From contig WJIO01000003.1 in NCBI GenBank assembly GCA_014730235.1, forward strand, positions 1 to 13,036: a stretch of DNA of 13,036 nt, given 5' to 3'. The translations under genes were made by a program, and so were the position numbers. This stretch comes from Candidatus Poribacteria bacterium (GTDB lineage: Bacteria; Poribacteria; DTPJ01; WJIO01). Of this stretch, positions 1 to 9,717 are shown piece after piece; position 1 is the first letter of the stretch, and each line of letters begins with the position of its first letter. Below the pieces are notes generated by a model. It searched no databases, was not told where the DNA came from, and was given only the letters and a program-made list of their open reading frames with translations.

Positions 1-450
1 ACCATACCAGATGATGTAATGCTGAGTATAAAGACTTTTACATACAATGGCGGCGGTCTAATTGGCTTTCATGATATACTATCAACATCACTGTCCAAGG
101 TATTCGGCGGAATAGGCGGCGTTGGTTGGCATGAATCATTAAATGGCGAATATGAGTTAATTATCTATGACAAAGATCATCCTATTGTTAAAGGAATACC
201 CAGCAAGATTACTATCCTGAATGAAGAGCATGTTTATTCCAGATGTGATCCTAAAGCCCATAATATACTTAATTTCTCTTTTGTGACAAAGGAGAATAAG
301 ATACAGACTTACAGGGCAGCCTGGACTTGTAGATTTGGCAAAGGAAAGACCTTTGCCTTTATGCTGGCCCATCGGGAAAGCACAAGGTATAATCCCTACA
401 TTATCAAAATGGTTGCTAATGCTATAAGATGGATGAAGCAAAAGGAATGA
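1..450 (+). CDS. ThuA-like domain protein, 3' part only
   Basis: The frame is open to the first base of the window, so the true start lies upstream; the ATG at 19 is probably internal. About 149 residues are visible. They resemble the C-terminal two thirds of the ThuA (trehalose-utilisation-like, glutamine-amidotransferase-fold) family: a GGGLIGFH segment right after the fragment start, a DKDHPIVKGIP segment in the middle, then AAWTCRFGKGKTFAFMLAHR and a final helix ending in AIRWMKQ. These match the family's GGG-hsGhH, D-HPI-G-P and GKGRVFY-LGH regions. The biochemical role of most ThuA-like proteins is unknown; many sit near sugar-utilisation oxidoreductases. The neighbour on the right is a transposase remnant, so nothing downstream helps define its role. 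The family assignment is by motif recognition only. Confidence 0.7.
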   Translation, partial: TIPDDVMLSIKTFTYNGGGLIGFHDILSTSLSKVFGGIGGVGWHESLNGEYELIIYDKDHPIVKGIPSKITILNEEHVYSRCDPKAHNILNFSFVTKENKIQTYRAAWTCRFGKGKTFAFMLAHRESTRYNPYIIKMVANAIRWMKQKE

Positions 451-716
451 GTGTATTTAAGATCGGGTATAGCTCTAAAATTAAGTTTGTGAATACCTGC
501 CTGGTAAATTTCAGTTTGCAAGATATTATATTCAAATCCAACCAAATGAATAATTCTGCTTCAGAAATATCAAAACCTAAAAACTGAGTGCCTGAAGTTT
601 GTCACACCTTATACATATAATATATAACATTAGAATTAAATGACCTAAAACAACATATCTTCAAATGATTAAAGGAGTAATGCCTTGGTAGTATTCAGTG
701 TATGTTATTTGGGATG
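451..716. other. Gene-free AT-rich stretch between the ThuA-like gene and the IS remnant
   Basis: No convincing gene, hairpin terminator or RNA is visible here. TATAAT occurs at about 617-622, but no well-spaced -35 box goes with it. An AAAGGAGTAATG at about 671-682 resembles a ribosome binding site plus start, but the frame stops after three codons. The minus strand has short coding-like patches at about 460-590 that switch frame and contain stops. They may be decayed sequence, perhaps tied to the adjacent insertion-sequence remnant. Confidence 0.5.
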
Positions 717-719
717 TAG

Positions 720-932
720 TCCACATTGCCAGCATACAGTCCCGAACTGAACCCGGTGGAGCGTTTCTTTCAGGAACTGCGTCGGAAGATAGCCAACAGG
801 ATATTCGATTCTCTGGAAGAACTTGAGGACGCTTTATCAGAAGCCCTGGAGGAGTATTTCCAGAATACAGAGAAAGTCAGGGAATTGTGTGCATATCCCT
901 GGATTCTTAAGCAAATTCAGGGAAAAGAATAA
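720..932 (+). pseudogene. IS630-family transposase, 3' remnant
   Basis: This reading frame gives about 70 residues beginning STLPAYSPELNPVERFF. The LPxYSPELNPVE block is characteristic of the C-terminal catalytic region of IS630/Tc1-mariner type DDE transposases, where the last acidic residue of the triad (Glu of NPVE) lies. The rest (RRKIANRIFDSLEELEDALSEALEEY) matches the usual helical tail. An in-frame stop at 717-719 cuts it off from any upstream coding sequence. The N-terminal helix-turn-helix and first two catalytic acidic residues are absent from the preceding 270 bases, so this is a non-functional fragment of a protein normally about 340-360 residues long. The TTG at 726 could be mistaken for a start but is simply the Leu of LPAYSP. 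No clear terminal inverted repeat was identified. It lies 26 bp from the end of the convergent URO-D family gene. Confidence 0.85.
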
Positions 933-958
933 TAATCCCTTATTTATTTAAATTGGTA

Positions 959-1957
959 TTATTTATATATTGGTTTGCAAAGGGCTTTCAGGTTTTCATA
1001 AGGTGTATCTTCCGGAATTTCACATCCTGCACCTACAATGTAGGGATCACCCACATCAGAATAAATCTGCTTAAATGAATTCATAATTATTTCCGGTGAC
1101 GATTTCATAACAGCATTAACAGGATCAAGATTTCCCACCAGAACAGTATCTTTTCCCAGTTTTTCCCTGGCTTCTTTCATATCCACCTGCCAGTCCAGGT
1201 CAACAATATCCGCTCCTAATTTTTTTATATGGGGAAGAAGATGTGTTATGTCTCCGCAGATATGAAGTCTTACAAGACCACCTGCATTATGGATAGCATC
1301 AACCATCTGCTTTTCACGCCGGAATATAAAATCCTGGTAGATCTGGGCTGAGACCTGACTTGCTATGGCATCACCAATACCTATAGTATCAGCACCTTCT
1401 TTCAGTTGTGCTACACCGAATTCAATTCCCACCTGGACACAAATATCCATAAGCTCTTCAGTGAAATCCGGTTCCATGATAAAATCCATTAAAAAATTGC
1501 TGACACCGCGCAGATCCGCCGCTTCTGCCGCCGGACCTTCTATCCACCCCAGTATTGAATATTTTTTGTATACGTTTTTTTTAAATTCCTGTATAGCTTT
1601 AATCCTGTCCAGCATCCTTTCAGATTTATAGGGCTCTGGTTTTTCCAATACACTCAAATTTTTTGTATTTTCAAGGGGCGGCTTAGTGCATCTGGGAACA
1701 CCGTCCTTTACAAACTCAATTTCTGCACCAAATCCCTGAGTTTCCCTGTAGGGATCAGAAATAGCACTTATCTGGTCGAAATTGAAAAATTCCACGCATT
1801 TAAGATTGGATTCCACAAGTACCCGGTAATCAGAGGCAAAAGCCCCATAGTTGGAATCAATGAATTTCGCAGCAAAAGCCATTAATATAGGTAATCTCGG
1901 GATTAAATCTACAGATTTTCCTTCAATAACAGCCATATATCTTTCGTAGCCGTTCAA
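959..1957 (-). CDS. URO-D family protein, MtaA-like (corrinoid) methyltransferase
   Basis: A 332-residue uroporphyrinogen-decarboxylase-fold protein. It is not HemE: the N-terminal arginine-rich HemE signature is missing. It carries the zinc signature of the MtaA/MtbA methylcobamide:CoM methyltransferase branch, H232-x-C234 in LHICGD and C312 in GAGCEIP. Members move methyl groups between a corrinoid protein and a thiol acceptor, or act in related demethylation systems; the substrate here cannot be read from sequence. Other family blocks are GWIEGPAAEAADLRG (137-151), GIGDAIASQ (193-201) and VGNLDPV (274-280). The start is TTG at 1957: AGAGGAGGG stands about 7 bases upstream, and the next ATG is 8 codons in, too far from that site. 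The gap to the carB stop is only 15 bp and holds the binding site, so it is probably expressed with the pyr genes. No partner corrinoid protein or substrate methyltransferase is nearby. Family confidence is high, function low. Confidence 0.85.
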   Translation of the reverse strand: MNGYERYMAVIEGKSVDLIPRLPILMAFAAKFIDSNYGAFASDYRVLVESNLKCVEFFNFDQISAISDPYRETQGFGAEIEFVKDGVPRCTKPPLENTKNLSVLEKPEPYKSERMLDRIKAIQEFKKNVYKKYSILGWIEGPAAEAADLRGVSNFLMDFIMEPDFTEELMDICVQVGIEFGVAQLKEGADTIGIGDAIASQVSAQIYQDFIFRREKQMVDAIHNAGGLVRLHICGDITHLLPHIKKLGADIVDLDWQVDMKEAREKLGKDTVLVGNLDPVNAVMKSSPEIIMNSFKQIYSDVGDPYIVGAGCEIPEDTPYENLKALCKPIYK

Positions 1958-1972
1958 TTTATTTCCCTCCTC

Positions 1973-4900
1973 TTAATAATATTCCTGCAGAGGTTTTACA
2001 GCGATACCTTCACGCCGTCTGAGAGCATCTATACCATCAACAGCAGCGGCTGCGCCTGATACGGTAGTTATACACGGTATATTCTGTATTATGGCTGTTT
2101 TTCTAATCAGGTCTTCATCAGATTTGGAAGCCCTACCGGTAGGTGTATTTATTATAAGGTCAACTTCCTTATTCTTCATGAAATCAAATATGGTGGGCCT
2201 GCCTTTACCAAGACTGTATATTAACTCCACATCTATGCCGTTTCTGGTTAATGCAACAGCAGTTCCATGAGTGGCAAGAATCCTGAAACCCATATCCGCA
2301 AGCCTTCGGGCTATGAATATTATGGATCGCTTGTCTTTATGCTTGACGCTTATGAATACTGTTCCTGATACTGGAAGTTTGTGACCACTGCCGATCTGGG
2401 ATTTAGCAAAGGCCCTTCCCAGGTCAGTGTCAATACCCATTACCTCGCCGGTGGATTTCATCTCTGGCCCTAATACCGGATCAACGCCGCTGAATCTGGC
2501 GAAGGGGAATACAGGGGCTTTTACAGAAAAATGCTGAGGTTGTATTTCCTGGGTAAAACCTATATCCTCCAGAGTTTTGCCAGCCATTACCCTTGCGGCT
2601 ATTTTTGCCAGAGGAACGCCAATAGCCTTGCTGACAAAAGGTATAGTACGGGAAGCCCGGGGGTTTACCTCAAGCACATACAGGTCATCTCCTTTTATGG
2701 CATACTGGACATTCATAAGACCAATTACATTTAGCTCTTTTGCCAGGGCATAAGTAGCCTGCTTAATATCCTCTATTTCCTCTTCCGCCAGGGTATAAGG
2801 GGGCAAAACACATGCGCTGTCACCGGAATGAATACCAGCTTCCTCTATATGTTCCATAATGCCGCCCACAACAACATTTTTTCCATCGGCTACAGCATCC
2901 ACGTCAATTTCAATGGCATCTTCCAGGAATTTGTCTATAAGCACAGGATGTTCAGGAGAAGCCTCTACAGCATTTTTCATATAATTGGCCAGTGCGCTTT
3001 CGTCATACACAATTTCCATAGCGCGTCCACCCAGGACATAGGATGGGCGAACCACCACAGGATAACCAATTCTTTCTGCGATTTGCAAGGCGTCATCAAT
3101 AGAATATCCGGTATCATTATCCGGCTGAGTTAAATCCAGTTTGTTAATTATCTCCTTAAACTTTTCCCTGTCTTCAGCCCTGTCTATATCAGCAGGACTT
3201 GTTCCTATTATCTTCACACCGGCTTTTTCCAGAGAAACCGCCAGGTTTAGAGGTGTTTGACCGCCAAACTGAACTATAACGCCGTCGGGTTTCTCTTTGT
3301 CTACAATATTTAATACGTCCTCTCTGGTAAGAGGTTCAAAATACAGCCTGTCGGAAGTATCATAATCAGTGCTGACGGTTTCTGGATTACTGTTGACCAT
3401 TATTGTCTCATATCCATCTTCTTTAAGGGCCATTGAGGCATGGACGCAGCAGTAGTCAAATTCTATTCCCTGTCCGATTCTATTTGGCCCACCCCCAAGC
3501 ACCATGATCTTTGGTTTATCAGAAATACTGACTTCATCCTCAAATTCATAACTGGAATAATAATATGGAGTATAGGCTTCAAACTCGGCGGCACATGTAT
3601 CTACTGTCTTATAGACTGCTTCCACTCCATTATTAATTCGTAATTTACGGACTTCTTCCTCCTGCATTTTCCACATCTGGGCCAGTTGTGAATCAGAAAA
3701 ACCGAACCGCTTTGCATCCATAAGTATTTGCTTGATTCTGTTTTTATTGGAAAAATCACCGTTATGTGCGTTTTTCAGTTCCTCCTCCATATCCACAATC
3801 TCTTTTATATTAAACAGGAAGAACATGTCAATTCTGGAATGTCTGAAAACCTGGTCTATACTCATCCCCTGCTGAAAAGCGCGTTTTATATAGAAAATAC
3901 GCTCAGAACTTGGCGTTGCTAATTTTTCGGCCAACTCACTGGTTTTAAGACCGGTTATAAAATCGTCCAGACCTGATCTACCAATTTCCAGGGAACGCAG
4001 ACCTTTTTGCATAGATTCCTTGAAGGTTCTGCCTATAGACATGGCCTCGCCTACAGATTTCATCTGGGTTGTAAGGGATTTATCCGCTTCCGGGAATTTT
4101 TCAAAGGCCCATCGGGGTATCTTGGTTACAACATAGTCAATGGTAGGTTCAAAAGACGCGGGTGTTTGTTTTGTTATGTCGTTGGGGATTTCATCCAGGG
4201 TATAACCTACAGCCAGCTTTGCGGCGATCTTGGCTATGGGAAATCCTGTGGCTTTGGAGGCCAAAGCCGAACTTCGGGATACTCTGGGATTCATCTCTAT
4301 AATCACCATCCGGCCATCTTTTGGATTGATGGCAAACTGGATGTTAGAACCGCCAGTATCTACTCCGATTTCCCGGATAATCTTTATAGCTGCATCACGC
4401 ATTACCTGGTATTCCATGTCTGTAAGGGTCTGAGCAGGAGCAACACAGATGCTGTCACCGGTATGAACACCCATTGGGTCGATATTTTCGATAGAGCAGA
4501 TTATTACCACGTTATCATTTTTATCCCGCATTACTTCTAATTCAAACTCTTTCCAGCCAATAACCGATTCCTCAATCAGCACTTCACTGATAGGGCTGTA
4601 ATCCAATCCCCGGGAGGTAATCTCTTTAAATTCTTCGATATTATAAGCTGAACCTCCACCGGTGCCGCCCAGGGTAAAAGCCGGTCTAATTATAACAGGA
4701 AAGCCGACCTCTTTTACCACCTGTAGAGCTTCATCCATGGTTCGGGCTAAACCGCTCTGAGGAACTTCCAGGTTGATATTTTCCATAGCATCTTTAAATA
4801 ATTCCCGGTCTTCTGCCTTTTTTATGGCATGCAGTTTTGCACCGATAAGCTCCAAATCGTATCTATCCAGAGTACCCCTTTCCGCCAGATCAACGGACAC

Positions 4901-5191
4901 ATTCAAACCTGTCTGTCCTCCCAGTGTGGGAAGCAGGGCCTGGGGTTTTTCCCGGGCAATTATCTTCTCAACAACGTCTGGAACTATTGGCTCTACGTAG
5001 GTTTTATCGGCCATTTCTGGATCGGTCATAATAGTAGCTGGATTGCTGTTGACCAGAACAATTTCATAACCCTCTTCTCTCAAGGCCTTACAGGCTTGAG
5101 TTCCTGAGTAGTCAAATTCACATGCTTGTCCGATAACAATAGGGCCTGATCCGATTATTAGTATTTTATTTATATCAGTTCTTTTTGGCAT
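1973..5191 (-). CDS. carB: Carbamoyl-phosphate synthase large subunit
   Basis: Makes carbamoyl phosphate from bicarbonate, ammonia (delivered by CarA) and two ATP, for pyrimidines and arginine. From the ATG at 5191 the protein has 1072 residues, nearly the same as E. coli CarB, and opens [18 protein letters not shown] longer frame from a TTG at 5221 exists, but it overlaps carA, while AGAGGA lies 6 bases before 5191. Domains: first ATP-grasp half (about 1-400, carboxy-phosphate), with R129, R169, E215, E299 and N301 at the E. coli positions; oligomerisation region (about 400-550); second ATP-grasp half (about 550-930, carbamate phosphorylation), with [18 protein letters not shown] and [10 protein letters not shown]; and a C-terminal MGS-like allosteric domain (about 940-1072) with ATHGTA and INTPTGR, the region that binds UMP or other effectors in relatives. 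The 16-bp gap from carA is typical of the pair. No key residue is seen to be missing. Confidence 0.97.
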   Translation of the reverse strand: MPKRTDINKILIIGSGPIVIGQACEFDYSGTQACKALREEGYEIVLVNSNPATIMTDPEMADKTYVEPIVPDVVEKIIAREKPQALLPTLGGQTGLNVSVDLAERGTLDRYDLELIGAKLHAIKKAEDRELFKDAMENINLEVPQSGLARTMDEALQVVKEVGFPVIIRPAFTLGGTGGGSAYNIEEFKEITSRGLDYSPISEVLIEESVIGWKEFELEVMRDKNDNVVIICSIENIDPMGVHTGDSICVAPAQTLTDMEYQVMRDAAIKIIREIGVDTGGSNIQFAINPKDGRMVIIEMNPRVSRSSALASKATGFPIAKIAAKLAVGYTLDEIPNDITKQTPASFEPTIDYVVTKIPRWAFEKFPEADKSLTTQMKSVGEAMSIGRTFKESMQKGLRSLEIGRSGLDDFITGLKTSELAEKLATPSSERIFYIKRAFQQGMSIDQVFRHSRIDMFFLFNIKEIVDMEEELKNAHNGDFSNKNRIKQILMDAKRFGFSDSQLAQMWKMQEEEVRKLRINNGVEAVYKTVDTCAAEFEAYTPYYYSSYEFEDEVSISDKPKIMVLGGGPNRIGQGIEFDYCCVHASMALKEDGYETIMVNSNPETVSTDYDTSDRLYFEPLTREDVLNIVDKEKPDGVIVQFGGQTPLNLAVSLEKAGVKIIGTSPADIDRAEDREKFKEIINKLDLTQPDNDTGYSIDDALQIAERIGYPVVVRPSYVLGGRAMEIVYDESALANYMKNAVEASPEHPVLIDKFLEDAIEIDVDAVADGKNVVVGGIMEHIEEAGIHSGDSACVLPPYTLAEEEIEDIKQATYALAKELNVIGLMNVQYAIKGDDLYVLEVNPRASRTIPFVSKAIGVPLAKIAARVMAGKTLEDIGFTQEIQPQHFSVKAPVFPFARFSGVDPVLGPEMKSTGEVMGIDTDLGRAFAKSQIGSGHKLPVSGTVFISVKHKDKRSIIFIARRLADMGFRILATHGTAVALTRNGIDVELIYSLGKGRPTIFDFMKNKEVDLIINTPTGRASKSDEDLIRKTAIIQNIPCITTVSGAAAAVDGIDALRRREGIAVKPLQEYY

Positions 5192-5207
5192 TAATGTCCT
5201 CTCAATA

Positions 5208-6407
5208 TCAGGAAGTAACAATTAGCGAACTGTCTTTTGAAAGTTTCATCATGTTTATAAACTTCTTGAACAGATATTTTGCATCATGAGGGCCTGGAGA
5301 AGCTTCTGGATGATACTGAACGGAAAACACAGGATAATTTTTATGTTCTATGCCCTCTAGGGTGTTATCATTCAGATTTATGTGAGTAATCTTTACATCT
5401 TTTTCTTCCAGAGAATCGGCATCTATACAGAAGCCATGATTTTGAGTTGTTATTTCAATTTTACCAGTTTCTAGATTTTTGACTGGCTGGTTAGTTCCCC
5501 GATGACCAAATTTAAGCTTAAAACTCTTTCCTTCAAAAGCCAGACCCAGTATCTGATGACCCAGGCATATACCAAAAATAGGTTTCCTGCCTATCAGTTC
5601 CTTTACAGTTTCCACAACATAGGGAACACCTTCAGGATCTCCAGGGCCGTTAGACAAAAATATACCATCAGGATTATAGGCTAGTATTTCATCTGCTGAT
5701 GTTGTAGCTGAAACAACCATTACATCGCAACCATGATTGTGTAATTCCCTTAGTATATTATACTTAATACCACAGTCCAGGGCCACAACAGAAAAGCGCT
5801 GAATATTCTCATGTGTCTGGTTTAGAGGATGCTCAAAGTCAAACTCAAGCTGTAATCTGTCTTCCTTTTTCCGATTTTCTATTTTTGCTTGCGTGTCTTG
5901 ATCAAGCCATTGGAAAGGCTCTTTGCACGTAACGTATTTAACCAGATCAAGACCAATAAGTCCCGGGGAGTCTTTAACTTTATTGATTAGACTATTCTCA
6001 TCCTGATCCCCGGTTGAAATAATACCTTTCATAACTCCGTAGTTACGAAGTCGGCGGGTTAGTGCCCTTGTGTCTATATCTTGTATACCAATAATATGGT
6101 TTTCAGATAAAAAATCATGAAGGCTTTTGCTGGCTCTCCAGTTACTGTGATATGAACTGTATTCCCGAACAATAAAACCCTCTACATGAGACTTATAAGA
6201 CTCTAAATCCTGGTCATTACAACCGTAATTTCCTATAAGAGGATATGTCATGGTTACTATCTGACCTTTGTAGGACGGATCGGTTAATACTTCCTGGTAA
6301 CCTGTCATACTGGTATTAAAAACCACTTCTCCGTATGTTTCACCAGTAGCTCCAAAGGATTTACCATGAAAAACAGTACCGTCCTCAAGTGCTAGAATAG
6401 CTTTCAT
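5208..6407 (-). CDS. carA: Carbamoyl-phosphate synthase small subunit (glutaminase)
   Basis: Hydrolyses glutamine and channels ammonia to CarB. It has 399 residues. The N-terminal CarA-specific domain (1 to about 150) includes [17 protein letters not shown] and [11 protein letters not shown]. The class I glutamine amidotransferase domain (about 205-385) has the nucleophile C281 in GICLGHQ, and H366 and E368 in [12 protein letters not shown], plus LSNGPGDP (251-258) and TQNHGF (321-326). It is about 17 residues longer than the E. coli protein. The extra length sits in a charged linker (about 165-203, rich in K, E, D and Q) between the two domains. The ATG at 6407 is preceded by CGGAG about 11 bases upstream. 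It follows pyrC by 21 bp and precedes carB by 16 bp in the same transcript, consistent with control by the PyrR leader. Confidence 0.97.
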   Translation of the reverse strand: MKAILALEDGTVFHGKSFGATGETYGEVVFNTSMTGYQEVLTDPSYKGQIVTMTYPLIGNYGCNDQDLESYKSHVEGFIVREYSSYHSNWRASKSLHDFLSENHIIGIQDIDTRALTRRLRNYGVMKGIISTGDQDENSLINKVKDSPGLIGLDLVKYVTCKEPFQWLDQDTQAKIENRKKEDRLQLEFDFEHPLNQTHENIQRFSVVALDCGIKYNILRELHNHGCDVMVVSATTSADEILAYNPDGIFLSNGPGDPEGVPYVVETVKELIGRKPIFGICLGHQILGLAFEGKSFKLKFGHRGTNQPVKNLETGKIEITTQNHGFCIDADSLEEKDVKITHINLNDNTLEGIEHKNYPVFSVQYHPEASPGPHDAKYLFKKFINMMKLSKDSSLIVTS

Positions 6408-6428
6408 TAGTTTTTAATCTCCGTCAAA

Positions 6429-7726
6429 TTATTTGGTTTGGATTACTTCTTCTGAGTAAACAATCTTTCCACCAACTATTGTCATCACCGGCCATCCCTT
6501 AAGCTTCCATCCAGCAAAGGGTGTATTTTGTGATTTGGATTCAAATAAATCTGTATTTACTGTTTTCTCACTTTCCAGATCAATTAATGTTATATCAGCA
6601 TCCACTCCCGGGGATAAACTTCCTTTTTTCAGGTTTAATATCCCGGCAGGAAAGACTGTCATTTTAGCTAAGGCCTGAGATAATGTAAGATAACCGTTAT
6701 TTACAAGTTTTGTTATAACCAGCGGCAGGCATGTCTCCAGACCCACAATTCCACAGGGGGCATCCTGTATGCCAACAGATTTTTCCTCCTTAGAATGAGG
6801 AGCATGATCTGTTGCTATAACGTCAATTGTTCCATCAACCAGGCCTGCTTTTACGGCCTTTACATCTTGCTCTGAACGTAACGGTGGACTCATTTTGGCA
6901 TTTGCTTCGTAATCTTCAACAGCATCCTCTGTCAACGTAAAATGATGGGGTGTGGTTTCTGCTGTCACATTTAAATTTTGAGATTTTGCCTGCCTTATTA
7001 ATTCCACAGAGCCAGCAGTGCTGACATGAGCAATGTGTAGGTTAGAACCTGTTATTCTGGCTAAGTCTATATCTCTTTTTACCATTACCTCTTCTGCTGA
7101 ATTTGGTAACCCTTTTAATCCCAGACGTCGAGATATTTCACCTTGATTCATCACCCAGCCCTGGTGACCTTTACATGTGTCTTCACAATGGGATATTATC
7201 GGTATGCCTTTTGATTTGCAGATTTCCAATGCACGTTTCAGGATTTCTCCATTTTTAACGGTTTTACCATCCTCAGACAAGGCTACCACACCCATATCCA
7301 GAAGTGCCTTAATATCCACAAGTTCTTTACCTTCCATTGATTTTGTTATAGAAGCTATGGGATACACATTAACTAAACCCCTGATTTCAGACTGTTTTTT
7401 GATAAAAGCAATAACATCAATAGAATCTGCCACAGGTTTGGTATTAGCCATAGCAGCCACAGATGTAAATCCACCTCTGGCAGCGGCTTTAGTACCTGTT
7501 TCTATTGTTTCTTTATATTCATATCCCGGTTCTCTGAGATGAACATGCATGTCAATAAGCCCGGGGGTAAGGATAAATTTTTTGGCATTGATGATTTTTG
7601 CTTCATCATCATGTAAATTTTTGCCAATTTTTGCAATTTTACCATCGGATATGATAATATCCAGCAATTCTAAATTTATCCCGTTATCATTATCTATCAC
7701 CTTAGCATTACGGATCAATATCTTCA

Positions 7727-7727
<1 letters not shown>
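6429..7727 (-). CDS. pyrC: Dihydroorotase
   Basis: Catalyses reversible cyclisation of N-carbamoyl-aspartate to dihydroorotate, the third step of UMP synthesis. It has 432 residues, the usual size of the class I (Bacillus-type) enzyme, and begins MKILIRNAKVIDNDNG. The amidohydrolase metal centre is intact: H61 and H63 in DMHVHLREPG, D153 in LSEDGK, H180 in SHCED, H234 in HIAHVST and the catalytic D307 in ATDHAPH. This class uses an Asp where others have a carboxylated Lys. The start is the ATG at 7727, which overlaps the pyrR stop as TAATG, with AGGGA a few bases upstream; this suggests translational coupling. In many Firmicutes pyrB lies between pyrR and pyrC, but here there is no room for it. 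A catalytically dead PyrC-like partner seems unlikely because all metal ligands are present. Confidence 0.96.
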
Positions 7728-8365
<638 letters not shown>

Positions 8366-8374
<9 letters not shown>

Positions 8375-8398
8375 AGTCTCTCTGAACCGGTTTAAAGG
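8366..8398 (-). promoter_or_regulatory. PyrR-binding hairpin (anti-antiterminator)
   Basis: On the minus strand the upper stem CCGGUU / GACUGG (8390-8385 and 8378-8373, including G-U pairs) closes the hexaloop CAGAGA (8384-8379). A lower stem CCUUU / AAAGG (8398-8394 and 8372-8368) is separated from it by an AAA bulge on the 5' side only. This matches the known PyrR recognition element: a hairpin with a CNGNGA-type hexaloop, a conserved UUC/UCC-AGAGAG core and a purine-rich 5' internal bulge. When PyrR with UMP holds this hairpin, GGAAAGG is unavailable to the antiterminator and the terminator forms. Confidence 0.88.
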
Positions 8399-8416
8399 CC
8401 TACTTATTATTTGTAT

Positions 8417-8445
8417 AGAATAGCATATAATTTTCTTGTTGTCAA
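8417..8445 (-). promoter_or_regulatory. Promoter of the pyr operon
   Basis: On the minus strand TTGACA (8445-8440, perfect -35) is followed by a 17-base spacer and TATTCT (8422-8417). The TG one base upstream of the -10 makes it an extended -10 element (TGCTATTCT). Transcription would begin near 8410, about 12 bases before the PyrR-binding hairpin, giving a leader of about 130 bases to the pyrR start. Its placement relative to the attenuator supports it strongly. Confidence 0.8.
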
Positions 8446-8470
8446 CCTGTAATTCTTATAATCTATATAC

Positions 8471-8499
8471 TTGACCTTTCGATCCAGTTATGTTATTAT
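8471..8499 (+). promoter_or_regulatory. Promoter of the liv-type transporter operon
   Basis: TTGACC (8471-8476) and TATTAT (8494-8499) are separated by 17 bases, and TG precedes the -10 at 8491-8492, again an extended -10. The start of transcription would be near 8506, about 50 bases before the binding-protein gene. It is divergent from the pyr promoter, with about 25 bases between the two -35 boxes and no overlap. Confidence 0.75.
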
Positions 8500-8515
8500 C
8501 ACCACGTTGAAATTG

Positions 8516-8535
8516 ATTATAAAACCATTTATAAT
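8516..8535 (+). repeat. 8-bp inverted repeat in the liv leader, possible operator
   Basis: ATTATAAA and TTTATAAT are perfect inverted copies around the spacer ACCA. The element lies just downstream of the predicted transcription start and upstream of the ribosome binding site (AAAGGTG, 8544-8550). A repressor site there would block the liv promoter. It is pure A/T outside the spacer, so chance is a real alternative. Confidence 0.35.
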
Positions 8536-8556
8536 AAGAAAAGAAAGGTGTAAAGC

Positions 8557-9702
8557 ATGAAGAAGTTTCTAATAATTTTTTTTATTTTTCTGGTATTTGC
8601 AATAGTATTTATGTCCTGCAATAAAAAACCTCAGGAAATACGCATTGGTGGTATATTCCCTATTACAGGAGCAGCGGCAACTTTCGGTAAGTCATCTCAA
8701 GAAGGTATGCAGATAGCGGTTGATGAATTTAATCAAAAGGGAGGCATTCCCATTTCTGGGAATAAGATGCTTATAAATCCAGTATATGACGATACAGCCG
8801 GTCAGCCGGAACAGGCGGCAAATGTTTGCAGAAAGCAGATTGATCAGAATGGTGTGAAAGCTATTGTAGGCGCAGTCATGAGTAAAAACAGCCTGGCTAT
8901 AGCCCCTATATGTCAGAGCAAGGGAATTGTCATGATTTCATCGGCTTCAACTAATCCGGAAGTAACCCTGAAAGGTGATCATATATTCCGGGTATGCTTT
9001 ATTGATCCTTTCCAGGGAACGGTAATGGCCCGGTATGTATTTAATGAACTGGATTTTACAAAAGCAGCAGTTTTATATGATAACGGGAACGATTATAACA
9101 AGGGCTTGGCTCATTTCTTTGAGGAGGAATTCAAAAGGCTGGGCGGTGAAATTGTAGCCAGTGAAGCCTTTACCGACGAGGAAAAAACCGTTGACTTCAA
9201 GGCCCAATTGACCAAGATCAAAGCCGCAGAACCTGAATTTTTGTACCTGCCCAATTACTATGCCGCCGATGCCCTTATAATGAAACAAGCCAGAGAATTG
9301 GCAATGGAAATTCCTGCTGGCGGCGGGGATGGTTGGGATTCACCTAAGCTTACTGAAATTGGCGGCGATGCTGTGGAAGGTTGTGTGTTCTCCAACCATT
9401 TCTCCAAGGAGAACCCAAGCCCACAGGTTCAGAACTTTGTCACCAAGTATAGGGAACAATACGGAAAAGACCCTGATGCCTTGGCCAGTCTTGCTTATGA
9501 TGCAGCTTATGTTTTGCTTTCAGCCATAGAAAAATCAGGTTCGACAGCAGGCGCGGATATACGCGACTCCCTGAAAAATATGAATATGGAAGGTGCTACA
9601 GGTAAAATCAGCTTCGACGAAAACCGCAATCCCATTAAAAGCGCGGTGATCCTGCAAATAAAAGACGGACAGCAGAAATACCTTACAACTGTTAATCCAT
9701 AA
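8557..9702 (+). CDS. livJ: ABC transporter substrate-binding lipoprotein, branched-chain amino acid type
   Basis: Extracytoplasmic binding protein of a HAAT (Liv-type) ABC importer, 381 residues. The first 20 residues are a basic start (MKK) and a hydrophobic stretch leading to FMSC with C21. This lipobox would anchor the mature protein to the membrane by a lipidated cysteine. The mature part follows the type I periplasmic-binding fold (Peripla_BP_6): IRIGGIFPITGAAATFG (28-44), a KAIVGAVMSKNSLAIAP segment, SSASTNPE (the usual ligand carboxylate/amine-binding loop), AAVLYDNGNDYNKG opening the second lobe, and SLAYDAAYVLLSAIEKSG near the end. The start ATG has AAAGGTG about 6 bases upstream and a good promoter. 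Substrate is unproven: family members bind Leu/Ile/Val, amides, urea or aromatic acids. livH follows after 15 bp. Confidence 0.9.
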   Translation: MKKFLIIFFIFLVFAIVFMSCNKKPQEIRIGGIFPITGAAATFGKSSQEGMQIAVDEFNQKGGIPISGNKMLINPVYDDTAGQPEQAANVCRKQIDQNGVKAIVGAVMSKNSLAIAPICQSKGIVMISSASTNPEVTLKGDHIFRVCFIDPFQGTVMARYVFNELDFTKAAVLYDNGNDYNKGLAHFFEEEFKRLGGEIVASEAFTDEEKTVDFKAQLTKIKAAEPEFLYLPNYYAADALIMKQARELAMEIPAGGGDGWDSPKLTEIGGDAVEGCVFSNHFSKENPSPQVQNFVTKYREQYGKDPDALASLAYDAAYVLLSAIEKSGSTAGADIRDSLKNMNMEGATGKISFDENRNPIKSAVILQIKDGQQKYLTTVNP

Positions 9703-9717
9703 CATTCTTCCATCAAT

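Noticed and set aside
455-600. Coding-like patches on the minus strand (such as GFEYNILQTEIYQAGIHKL) in the gap after the ThuA-like gene
   Set aside because: The patches need a frame change to join, contain stops, lack a start or ribosome site, and I do not recognise the family; at most decayed sequence.
671-690. AAAGGAGTAATG as a start of a gene leading into the transposase remnant
   Set aside because: The frame stops after three codons and is not the frame of the transposase fragment.
959-1957. Calling this gene hemE (uroporphyrinogen decarboxylase)
   Set aside because: The HemE N-terminal substrate-binding signature is absent and the H-x-C...C zinc residues of the methyltransferase branch are present.
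4007-4540. Long plus-strand reading frame (177 codons) inside carB
   Set aside because: It lies wholly antisense to highly conserved carB sequence, has no ribosome site and resembles no family; it is a shadow frame.
5192-5221. Ten-residue N-terminal extension of CarB from a TTG at 5221
   Set aside because: It would overlap the end of carA; the MPKRTDI start at 5191 matches the family and has AGAGGA at proper distance.
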